33,384 nt of DNA. It comes from an uncultured Chlorobiaceae bacterium (GTDB lineage Bacteria; Bacteroidota; Chlorobiia; Chlorobiales; Chlorobiaceae). Position 1 is the first letter of the stretch, and every line of letters starts with the position of its first letter. The translations under genes and the position numbers were made by a program. Below, piece by piece: positions 24,665 to 32,209 of the stretch. Location of the stretch: positions 1 to 33,384 of the forward strand of contig CAIJPS010000091.1 in the NCBI GenBank assembly GCA_903822595.1, given 5' to 3'. The notes under the pieces are model-generated. The model did not search any database. It was not told the DNA's origin and saw only the letters and a program-made list of their open reading frames with translations.

Positions 24665-25068
24665 TTGAACAGAAGCTTGAGTTTTTGCGTCGCTCAATCC
24701 AAAGGGTTAAAGAGAAATGCCCCAAAAACGCCGCTGCACTGTGTTCCGATTACGATGCTCAGGATATTCTCTCCCTTAACCTCACTCGTGCTGTTCAGAT
24801 GTGTGTGGATATTGGAACACACCTTGTTGCTCGCAGTGAGTTTCCCCCTCCTGCTACCATGGGAAAAACGTTTGATATTTTATGTGAAGCCGGAATAATC
24901 ACTGCCGATTTGGCCGATCGCCTGAAAAAGGCGGTAGGATTTCGTAATCTCGCAGTCCACAACTATGAGTCCATCAACTGGGCAATCGTTTTCGCCATTG
25001 CCACAGCACACCTTCAGGATTTTGAAGAGTTTGCCAAAGCAGTTATACGTCTGAATGATACACAATAA
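24649..25068 (+). CDS. HepT-like HEPN ribonuclease toxin
   Basis: 139 residues with a TTG start preceded by AAGGAGAGG, overlapping mntA. The DUF86/HEPN fold is all-helical; the catalytic Rx4HxY motif is RNLAVHNY (R99, H104, Y106). Tyr106 is the residue MntA would AMPylate in characterised systems. All active residues are present, so the toxin is predicted functional. It stops 31 bp before the hsdR start. Confidence 0.9.
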   Translation: MDWSLIEQKLEFLRRSIQRVKEKCPKNAAALCSDYDAQDILSLNLTRAVQMCVDIGTHLVARSEFPPPATMGKTFDILCEAGIITADLADRLKKAVGFRNLAVHNYESINWAIVFAIATAHLQDFEEFAKAVIRLNDTQ

Positions 25069-25099
25069 CATATTTACAGATTAATCGGGAGGTAACCGC

Positions 25100-28000
25100 T
25101 TGACCAACGTCGGCAACTCTGAACGCGAGACGCAGAACCGTGTTATTGCCCTGTTCACGAGCGAGCTCGGCTATCGCTATCTCGGCGACTGGAGAGACCG
25201 CGAGGGGAATAGCAATATTGAGGAAGGTCTGCTCACGGCATATCTTTTACGGAGTGGCTACACCGGGGTGCAGATTGCCAAAGCTATTCATGAAATTCGT
25301 ACTGAGGCGAGTAATCCGAATCGCACTCTCTATGAAAACAACCGGAAAGTCTACAACCTTCTTCACTACGGTGTTCCGGTAAAAGCGGCGGCAGGCGAGT
25401 ATACGGAAACCGTCGAGCTGATCAATCGGAAGCTGGAGCTGAACGATTTTGCCTTTGCCGAGGAGGTGACGGTTTGCGGCCAGCATGACAAACGGCCCGA
25501 TATTGTGCTCTACGTAAACGGGATTGCAGTCGGCGTGATGGAGTTGAAGAACAGCAGGGTATCGCTTGGTGACGGCATCCGTCAAAGTCTTGTCAACCAG
25601 CGTTCGGAGTTTATAGCTCCCTTCTTTTCAACGGTGCAGTTCATTTTTGCCGGAAACGATTCGGAGGGGCTGAAGTATGGCACGGTCGGTACGGAGGAGA
25701 AGTATTTTCTGCAATGGAAGGAGGATGAGGAGGATAACTCCCGATTCAAGCTCGACAAGTATCTACTTAAAATCTGCGAAAAGTCCCGACTGATTGAGCT
25801 GCTGCATGATTTTATTGTTTTTGATAGCGGGAAAAAGAAGCTTCCACGGGTGCACCAGTATTTCGGCGTCAAGGCTGCACAGCGCCATGCCGATGCGTTC
25901 AGGGGCGGCATTATCTGGCATACGCAGGGGAGCGGCAAGAGCATCGTGATGGTGCTGCTGGCCCGCTGGATTCTGGAGAACAAGCCTGCTGCCCGAGTGG
26001 TGATTGTTACTGATCGCGATGAGCTCGACAAGCAGATTGCAAGAGTCTTTACCGATGCGGGAGAAACAATCAAGCGCACAACCAGTGGTCGTGACCTGAT
26101 GAAGCAGCTCGGCCAGCCTGCACCGCGTCTGCTTTGCTCGCTGGTGCACAAGTTCGTCCGAAAAGGGGTGGATAATTTTGAGGAGTTTATCAGGGAGCTT
26201 GAGTCGCAACCGTGTCATACGGTGGGAGATGTGTTTGTTTTTGTTGATGAGTGCCACCGGACGCAGAGCGGCAAGCTGCACCGTACGATGAAGGCTCTCA
26301 TGCCCAATGCGGTGTTTATCGGGTTTACCGGCACGCCTCTCCTGAAAAAAGATGCGGCAACCACCCTTGAAGTGTTCGGGAGCTACATCCACACCTACAA
26401 GTTCAACGAGGCTGTTGAGGACAGGGTGGTGCTTGATCTGCTCTATGAGGCGCGGGATATCGACCAGCAGCTTGGTTCGAAGGAGAAGATCGATGCATGG
26501 TTCGATGCCAAGACGAGGGGGTTGAACGAGTGGCAGAAGGCCGCCCTTCGTGAACAGTGGGGAACCATGCAGCATCTGCTCAGTTCCCGATCACGGATGA
26601 ATCGGGTGGTCAACGATATTGTGTTTGATTTCAGTGTCAAGCCCCGCCTCAGTAACCATCGTGGTAACGCTATTCTGGTGGCTTCGAGCATTTACGAGGC
26701 TTGCAAGTATTTCGAGCTGTTTCAGAAATCGGTTTTTCGGGGCAGGTGCGCGGTGATTACCTCCTACAATCCGCAAACGCGAGACATCACAACGGAAGAT
26801 ACCGGGGCCAATACGGAAACCGACAAGGAGTTCATCTACAACACCTATACCGCCCTGCTACTGCAAGTTGATGCGACAGCGGGCAAGTCGAAAACGGAGA
26901 GTTACGAGGATAATGCCAAGAAGCTTTTTCGGGAGCAGCCAGCGAGCATGAAGCTGCTGATTGTGGTCGATAAATTGCTGACGGGCTTTGATGCTCCGAG
27001 CTGCACCTATCTTTATATCGATAAAAGTATGCAGGATCATGGCCTCTTTCAGGCTATCTGCCGCACTAACCGCCTTGATGGTGACGACAAGGAGTTTGGC
27101 TATATCGTTGACTACAAAGATCTTTTCAACAAGGTCAATGATGCGCTGAAGGTCTATACCGTCTATACCTCTGAGCTGGATAAGAGCGATACGAATGGAG
27201 GGGAGTCCGACATCCTGATGAAAGACCGGCTTGCGAAGGGACGGGAGCGGCTCGATAATGCATTGGAAGCTCTTGCCCTGATATGCGAACCGGTTGAACC
27301 GCCGAAAGGCGAGCTTCAGCATATTCATTATTTTTGCGGGAACAGTGAAATTCCTGAGGAACTTTCTGATCGGGAAACGTTGCGTGCAGCCCTCTACAAG
27401 GCAACGGCCATGCTGGTCAGGGCGTACGGCGGTATTGCCGGTGAGCTTGAAGCCGCAGGCTATGCTGCTTCTGATATCCAGCGTATCAAAAGGGATATTG
27501 ATCGCTCTCTCAAGCTGCGTGAAATCATCCGCCATGCCAGTGGTGAAAGCATTGACCTCAAGGCTTATGAGGCCGATATGCGCCATCTTATCGACACCTA
27601 TATCGAAGCCGATGAGCCGAGAAAGATCTCTCCCTTTGAAGATATGCCGCTGCTTGAGCTGATTGTGAAATCCGGTATTGCAGAAGCGATCAAAAGTCTG
27701 CCCGAGGGAATCAAAAGCAGCAAGGATGCCATTGCCGAAACCATAGAGAACAATGTCCGAAGCAAAATCATTAAAGTTCACCTGAACGATCCGGCATTTT
27801 ATGACCGGATGTCAACGCTTCTTGACGAGCTCATTATGTCGCGCCACCAGAAGGCAATTGATTACGAAGCCTGGCTCAAGCGGATCGCCGAACTGGCCAA
27901 CCGGGTGGAATCAGGCCGTGCTGAAGAGAGTCCTGCCCAACTGAATACTCCGGGTCGCCGGGCTCTCTACAACAACCTGAAGCTTGACCGGGTTGGTATT

Positions 28001-28228
28001 GTTGACCTTGATTTTTCGGAGGATTCGCCGGACTATAAAGGGCTTCAGGATAAAAAATTGCGCCTGGCGATGACGATAGACGAAACAGTCAGGCGAGTAA
28101 GTCCGGACGGCTGGCGTGGAGTGAAACCGAAGGAGAATGTGATCAAGAAAGCCCTGTTCGAGCTGTTGCAGGATGAAGATGCTGTGGAGCGGCTTTTTCT
28201 TGTTATTGAACGGCAAAGAGAGTATTGA
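25100..28228 (+). CDS. hsdR: Type I restriction-modification endonuclease subunit HsdR
   Basis: 1042 residues, close to family IC HsdR length. The TTG start at 25100 has a strong GGGAGG site at 25087-25092. HsdR translocates DNA and cuts it away from the site. The nuclease domain has D134 and the ExK pair E148 and K150 (VMELK); the motor has Walker A HTQGSGKS (274-281), the DEAD-like VDECHR box and GFTGTPLL. A later helicase lobe has LLIVVDKLLTGFDAP and QAICRTNR. The C-terminal third is helical and binds the M2S core. The gene is 5.8 kb downstream of hsdS, separated by toxin and defence modules; no frame break was found, so the complex is probably complete. Confidence 0.96.
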   Translation: MTNVGNSERETQNRVIALFTSELGYRYLGDWRDREGNSNIEEGLLTAYLLRSGYTGVQIAKAIHEIRTEASNPNRTLYENNRKVYNLLHYGVPVKAAAGEYTETVELINRKLELNDFAFAEEVTVCGQHDKRPDIVLYVNGIAVGVMELKNSRVSLGDGIRQSLVNQRSEFIAPFFSTVQFIFAGNDSEGLKYGTVGTEEKYFLQWKEDEEDNSRFKLDKYLLKICEKSRLIELLHDFIVFDSGKKKLPRVHQYFGVKAAQRHADAFRGGIIWHTQGSGKSIVMVLLARWILENKPAARVVIVTDRDELDKQIARVFTDAGETIKRTTSGRDLMKQLGQPAPRLLCSLVHKFVRKGVDNFEEFIRELESQPCHTVGDVFVFVDECHRTQSGKLHRTMKALMPNAVFIGFTGTPLLKKDAATTLEVFGSYIHTYKFNEAVEDRVVLDLLYEARDIDQQLGSKEKIDAWFDAKTRGLNEWQKAALREQWGTMQHLLSSRSRMNRVVNDIVFDFSVKPRLSNHRGNAILVASSIYEACKYFELFQKSVFRGRCAVITSYNPQTRDITTEDTGANTETDKEFIYNTYTALLLQVDATAGKSKTESYEDNAKKLFREQPASMKLLIVVDKLLTGFDAPSCTYLYIDKSMQDHGLFQAICRTNRLDGDDKEFGYIVDYKDLFNKVNDALKVYTVYTSELDKSDTNGGESDILMKDRLAKGRERLDNALEALALICEPVEPPKGELQHIHYFCGNSEIPEELSDRETLRAALYKATAMLVRAYGGIAGELEAAGYAASDIQRIKRDIDRSLKLREIIRHASGESIDLKAYEADMRHLIDTYIEADEPRKISPFEDMPLLELIVKSGIAEAIKSLPEGIKSSKDAIAETIENNVRSKIIKVHLNDPAFYDRMSTLLDELIMSRHQKAIDYEAWLKRIAELANRVESGRAEESPAQLNTPGRRALYNNLKLDRVGIVDLDFSEDSPDYKGLQDKKLRLAMTIDETVRRVSPDGWRGVKPKENVIKKALFELLQDEDAVERLFLVIERQREY

Positions 28229-28945
28229 ATGGTTACCAGTTTTGCTCTCGGGGATATCGGGGTTGATGTGGTGCTGAAGGAGATCAAAAACATCCATCTG
28301 AGTGTTTACCCTCCCTCAGGCCGGGTGCGTATTTCGGCACCATCCGGCATGAAGATTGACACTATCCGGCTCTATGCCATTTCACGGCTCGGCTGGATCA
28401 AAAAACAGCAGCGCAAGTTGCGGGGGCAGGAGCGTGAAACCCCGAGGGAGTATCTGAACCGGGAGAGCCATTATCTCTGGGGAAAGCGTTATCTGCTGAA
28501 AATCGTTGAAAGGGAGGCCCCGCCCGTTGTTGACTTGCAGCACAGCGCCATTGTGCTGCACATCAGGCCCGAGGCAAGTGAGGAGAGAAAACAGGTCGTT
28601 CTGGATGAGTGGTACCGAAAACAGTTGAAGGTTGCCATACCTGACCTTATTGCCCTGTGGGAAAAAAGGGTAGGGGTGCGGGTCAATGAATTCGGCATTA
28701 AGAAAATGAAAACAAGGTGGGGTACCTGTAACCCTGAAGCCTGTCGTATCTGGGTAAACCTTGAGCTGGCCAAAAAGCCGAAAGAGTGCCTCGAATATAT
28801 TGTTGTGCATGAAATGGTTCACCTCCGGGAGCGCCATCATAATGACCGATTTATCGCACTCATGGATAACGTCATGCCCGAGTGGCGTTCAATCCGTGAT
28901 GATTTGAACCGGTTACCGGTCAAGCATGAAAAGTGGATGTATTGA
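28229..28945 (+). CDS. YgjP-type (DUF45) zinc metallopeptidase
   Basis: 238 residues. The family signature is present: KKMKTRWGTCNPE, then EYIVVHEMVHLRERHHNDRF with zinc ligands H194, H198 and probably H204, and E195 as catalytic base. The N-terminal half has the usual DVVLKEIKNIHLSVYPPSG, RVRISAP and WIKKQQRK elements. The ATG follows the hsdR TGA with no spacing, so the two are co-translated. YgjP-type proteins often sit at the end of hsd operons; their substrate is unknown. Confidence 0.9.
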   Translation: MVTSFALGDIGVDVVLKEIKNIHLSVYPPSGRVRISAPSGMKIDTIRLYAISRLGWIKKQQRKLRGQERETPREYLNRESHYLWGKRYLLKIVEREAPPVVDLQHSAIVLHIRPEASEERKQVVLDEWYRKQLKVAIPDLIALWEKRVGVRVNEFGIKKMKTRWGTCNPEACRIWVNLELAKKPKECLEYIVVHEMVHLRERHHNDRFIALMDNVMPEWRSIRDDLNRLPVKHEKWMY

Positions 28946-28977
28946 TGTTATTCGGAAAGGTAGCAAGTGAGAGAGAA

Positions 28978-29009
28978 CAGCACCTTGCACAGGGTGGTGC
29001 AAGGTGCTG
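28978..29009. terminator. 13-bp hairpin between convergent genes, probable terminator
   Basis: CAGCACCTTGCAC (28978-28990) pairs perfectly with 28997-29009, leaving the loop AGGGTG. It lies 33 bp after the plus-strand YgjP gene and 21 bp before the end of the minus-strand small gene. No T-run follows on either strand, so a Rho-independent role is not certain. Confidence 0.5.
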
Positions 29010-29029
29010 GTATCGATGAGAGCCGGTGG

Positions 29030-29257
29030 TTATTTTTTCGGGGTGACGGCTGTCGTAATGGCAGTTGAAACGCTCTCAATAAGTTTTGTGGTTGTGTTTA
29101 TGGAAGTGGTGACGACTGTGCAACAAAGATTGGCACAGGACTGGGCGATTGAAAGGGCTGAATTGAAGCCGTTGCCTACGCCGTCAGCTACATTCTGTAA
29201 TGGAGTACCGACCGCATTGAAAAGGTCGGAAAAAACGCCGTTGTTTTCGTTTGCCAT
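29030..29257 (-). CDS. Small hydrophobic protein, chlorosome envelope-like (CsmB/CsmF type)
   Basis: 75 residues, MANENNGVFSDLFNAVGTPL at the start and SVSTAITTAVTPKK at the end. It is rich in small and hydrophobic residues (Ala, Val, Thr, Ser) with an internal SCANLCCTVVTT segment carrying three cysteines. Size, composition and the PKK ending resemble what I recall of the CsmB/CsmF family of green sulfur bacteria, which lie in the chlorosome monolayer envelope. The nearby bciA gene fits a photosynthesis setting. I cannot confirm the family without a search; a secreted or membrane peptide is the alternative. No ribosome binding site is visible before the ATG. Confidence 0.5.
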   Translation of the reverse strand: MANENNGVFSDLFNAVGTPLQNVADGVGNGFNSALSIAQSCANLCCTVVTTSINTTTKLIESVSTAITTAVTPKK

Positions 29258-29332
29258 AATTGATGTGTGTTTTTGTGATAAGGGAAGTTGTGCTTGTAAA
29301 AAATCTGTTTATTCTGAATCTTCCGTTGAAAC

Positions 29333-29470
29333 TCATGAGTGAACCATCGCCGATCCACCACGCACCCATAATCTCGAATATAACATAATTGATCGAAGAA
29401 ATACAGCTTCAGCCTTCAAACAATCCTCCACCGCCGAAGCAAGCTCTTCAGTCAAGTTCGATTCCGTCAT
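29333..29470 (-). CDS. Small hypothetical protein, 45 residues
   Basis: The ATG at 29470 has a strong GGAGG site seven bases upstream. The product starts MTESNLTEELASAVEDCLKA and ends RGGSAMVHS. An acidic helix (about 3-22) is followed by a hydrophobic, basic stretch (VFLRSIMLYSRLWVR) that could contact a membrane. I do not recognise it. It is 75 bp upstream of the chlorosome-like gene on the same strand. Confidence 0.4.
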   Translation of the reverse strand: MTESNLTEELASAVEDCLKAEAVFLRSIMLYSRLWVRGGSAMVHS

Positions 29471-29590
29471 CCGTCCGCCTCCGGTATCCTCAAAACGAAT
29501 ATTTTGCCGTGCAAGCTCAGTCGATGACCATATCAATAAAAAAAACGTGAAGCACTCTCTGTTTTTTCAGGCACTTGGGGTGGCAGAAAT

Positions 29591-29618
29591 TTGATAAACA
29601 GATTATATGCCTTATGTT
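29591..29618 (+). promoter_or_regulatory. Possible promoter of bciA
   Basis: TTGATA (29591-29596), a 16-bp spacer and TATGTT (29613-29618), about 105 bp before the bciA start. The match to consensus is moderate. Confidence 0.3.
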
Positions 29619-29722
29619 ACTACTGGTGCTGTGTAGCAGGTTGTCGCTTTGCCATTTGGGCAGTTGCTGAGCTTGGGCTGGCGATGTTGTTTGTCATTTG
29701 AACCGTAACCCTTTTCTGAACA

Positions 29723-30745
29723 GTGAATACTTCTTTGCACTCTTCCGCAGGACAAACTGAACGGGTTTTTGTTGTTGGAGCAACTGGTTATATCGGCAAG
29801 TATGTTGTTCGTGAACTGGTTGCCAGAGGATATGAGGTTGTAAGTTTTGCCCGTGGACGTTCGGGCATTGACTCTAAAACAGGAGCAGGTGAAACTCGTG
29901 CTCAATTGAAGGGTTCCGAGGTGAGGTTTGGTGATGTCGGCAGTTTGGATTCCCTTATTAATTTTGGTATCAGGGGAGAGCACTTTGACGTGGTAATCTC
30001 CTGCCTTACCTCCCGGAATGGGGGAGTGAAGGATTCGTGGAAAATCGACTATCAGGCCACACATAATGTTCTTGAGGCTGGCAAGATTGCTGGCGTGAAG
30101 CATTTTGTGCTGCTCTCGGCGATCTGTGTCCAAAAGCCTTTGCTTGAATTTCAGAGAGCGAAGCTGAAATTTGAGCAGGAGCTGATGGCGTCAGGGTTGA
30201 TTTGGTCGATTGTTCGTCCGACAGCGTTTTTCAAATCTATTGCCGGTCAGGTTGAATCAGTGAAAATGGGTAAACCCTTTGTTATGTTCGGCAATGGTGA
30301 ACTGACTGCCTGCAAGCCGATCAGCGAGTCGGATCTGGCCCGTTTTATTGCTGATTGCCTTGAAGATCCTGAAAAGAAGAATAAAATATTGCCTGTCGGA
30401 GGGCCGGGCAAGGCGATTTCACCAAGGGAGCAGGGCGAAATGCTTTTTGAGCTTCTCGGTCGTAAGCCAAAGTTCAAAAAAATGCCCATACAGATGTTCG
30501 ATGTCATTATTCCTTTGTTGAGCAAGCTTGCAAAGATTTTTCCGAAACTCGAGGACAAGGCTGAGTTCGCCCGTATCGGCAAGTATTATTGTTCGGAGTC
30601 GATGCTTGTGCTTAATCCGGAGACAGGGAAATATGATGCCGACATGACGCCATCTTATGGCAACGATACCTTGCATGATTTTTACAAGCGGGTGCTGAAA
30701 GAGGGGATTGCCGGACAGGAGCTTGGAGAGCATTCGATGTTCTGA
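29723..30745 (+). CDS. bciA: 3,8-divinyl chlorophyllide 8-vinyl reductase BciA
   Basis: 340 residues with a GTG start at 29723. BciA uses NADPH to reduce the C8 vinyl group of divinyl (proto)chlorophyllide in bacteriochlorophyll synthesis. It is an atypical SDR with N-terminal [18 protein letters not shown] (NADPH site at about 19-25), [12 protein letters not shown], then [39 protein letters not shown] and [18 protein letters not shown]. The C-terminal extension ([20 protein letters not shown] [20 protein letters not shown], and the [19 protein letters not shown] segment) is the part that marks DVR/BciA enzymes, and the length is typical. It is the strongest pointer to a chlorophototroph. The ribosome binding site is weak; an in-frame upstream start was not found. 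Confidence 0.85.
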   Translation: MNTSLHSSAGQTERVFVVGATGYIGKYVVRELVARGYEVVSFARGRSGIDSKTGAGETRAQLKGSEVRFGDVGSLDSLINFGIRGEHFDVVISCLTSRNGGVKDSWKIDYQATHNVLEAGKIAGVKHFVLLSAICVQKPLLEFQRAKLKFEQELMASGLIWSIVRPTAFFKSIAGQVESVKMGKPFVMFGNGELTACKPISESDLARFIADCLEDPEKKNKILPVGGPGKAISPREQGEMLFELLGRKPKFKKMPIQMFDVIIPLLSKLAKIFPKLEDKAEFARIGKYYCSESMLVLNPETGKYDADMTPSYGNDTLHDFYKRVLKEGIAGQELGEHSMF

Positions 30746-30856
30746 GGGCGTTGGGACTTGTTTGGAGGGAATGGTTTAATCGTGATTATTGTATTGTTGT
30801 GTAATGCTCGATAGTGATGTTTGTTTTGAGTAAACGTTATCAAAGGAGTAGATGCC

Positions 30857-31627
30857 ATGATAGAATTCAATGTTTTCACTGTTCTCTTGCTGCTTGCTGC
30901 GTTTTTGATTTCGTCGGTGAAAATTCTCAGGGAGTACGAGCGGGGAGTTGTTTTTCGTCTTGGGCGTATTATCGGGGCAAAGGGGCCTGGACTTATTATT
31001 CTTATTCCTGGGATCGACAAGATGGTCAAGGTTGATCTTCGTACGGTGACGCTTGATGTTCCTCCTCAAGATATTATAACGCGCGATAACGTTTCGGTAA
31101 AGGTGAGCGCGGTGGTCTATTTCCGTGTTCTTGATGCCATAAAGGCTATTGTTGATGTAGCGGATTTTCATTTTGCAACATCCCAGCTTGCACAGACTAC
31201 GCTTCGCAGTGTATGCGGGCAGGGCGAGCTTGATAATCTGCTTGCGGAGAGGGATGAAATCAATGACCGGATTCAGGCTATTCTCGACAAGGATACCGAG
31301 CCTTGGGGTGTCAAGGTCAGCAAGGTTGAGGTGAAAGAGATTGATCTTCCCGAAGGGATGCGCAGGGCAATGGCCAAACAGGCTGAGGCTGAACGGGAGC
31401 GTCGTTCAGCAATCATCAATGCTGAAGGGGAGTTTCAGGCTGCACAGCGCCTTGCTGATGCGGCGACGATTATTTCAGGCTCTCCTGCCGCATTGCAGCT
31501 TCGCTATCTGCAGACACTGAAGGATATCGCTGCAGAAAACAATTCAACGACTGTTTTTCCAATACCAATGGACCTGTTCAAGCCGTTTTTTGAAAGCAGG
31601 CCACCGGCATCTTCCCAGGCAACCTAA
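30857..31627 (+). CDS. SPFH-domain membrane protein, slipin/stomatin type
   Basis: 256 residues. One N-terminal membrane segment ([16 protein letters not shown], about 6-21), then the band 7/SPFH domain: [14 protein letters not shown], the [12 protein letters not shown] segment, [32 protein letters not shown] and [21 protein letters not shown] charged coiled-coil follows ([19 protein letters not shown]). Slipins assemble rings in membrane microdomains and often pair with a NfeD-type protease, absent here. It has an AAAGGAG site and lies 13 bp before the universal-stress gene, suggesting an operon. Confidence 0.93.
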   Translation: MIEFNVFTVLLLLAAFLISSVKILREYERGVVFRLGRIIGAKGPGLIILIPGIDKMVKVDLRTVTLDVPPQDIITRDNVSVKVSAVVYFRVLDAIKAIVDVADFHFATSQLAQTTLRSVCGQGELDNLLAERDEINDRIQAILDKDTEPWGVKVSKVEVKEIDLPEGMRRAMAKQAEAERERRSAIINAEGEFQAAQRLADAATIISGSPAALQLRYLQTLKDIAAENNSTTVFPIPMDLFKPFFESRPPASSQAT

Positions 31628-31639
31628 ACGATTCTGATC

Positions 31640-32098
31640 ATGTTCAAGATTCATGTGATTCTTTGTCCGATCGATTTTTCTGATGCTTCCCGCAAGGCTG
31701 TGCAGTATGCGAGGGAGTTCGCTGCAGGCATGGGGGCTTCTGTTCATCTTTTGAATGTTGTAGAGCCAAGGCCTATGGCTGTTGACATTACGCTCAATTA
31801 TGTTCCACTTGAAGAGGATCTTGAAAAAGCTGCTGCAGAGGATCTTCAGCTCCTTTTGCAGGAGTTGCTCAAAGGAGGGATCAAGGCCGAGTGCTCCGTT
31901 GAGTTTGGCAATCCTGCCGATGTGATCCTTGATAAATCGGCAGAGCTTGATGTCAATCTGGTCATTATGGGTTCCCATGGCAAAAAGGGGCTGAGCCGTT
32001 TTATCATGGGCAGTGTTGCCGAGACGGTTGTCCGCAAGGCCAATTGTCCGGTACTGATTGTCAAGAGTGAGGAGAAGGAGTTTATTGGCGACGAGTGA
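31640..32098 (+). CDS. Universal stress protein (UspA family)
   Basis: 152 residues. HVILCPIDFSDASRKAVQYA forms the N-terminal strand and helix, and the ATP-binding signature is GSHGKKGLSRFIMGSVAE (G-2x-G-9x-G-S/T), ending VVRKANCPVLIVKS. Such proteins accumulate under stress and bind ATP. Thirteen bases follow the slipin stop. It ends 112 bp before the TPR gene. Confidence 0.92.
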   Translation: MFKIHVILCPIDFSDASRKAVQYAREFAAGMGASVHLLNVVEPRPMAVDITLNYVPLEEDLEKAAAEDLQLLLQELLKGGIKAECSVEFGNPADVILDKSAELDVNLVIMGSHGKKGLSRFIMGSVAETVVRKANCPVLIVKSEEKEFIGDE

Positions 32099-32209
32099 CG
32101 CGGGCGGGGAGTGGTCAGAATTTCTAATCACCCCTGTTCTTGTTTTTACGAAGAACCCATTTCGAAGAGAGCTCGAGGAGTAATATCGTTAGAGTTTAGA
32201 GACCGCTCC

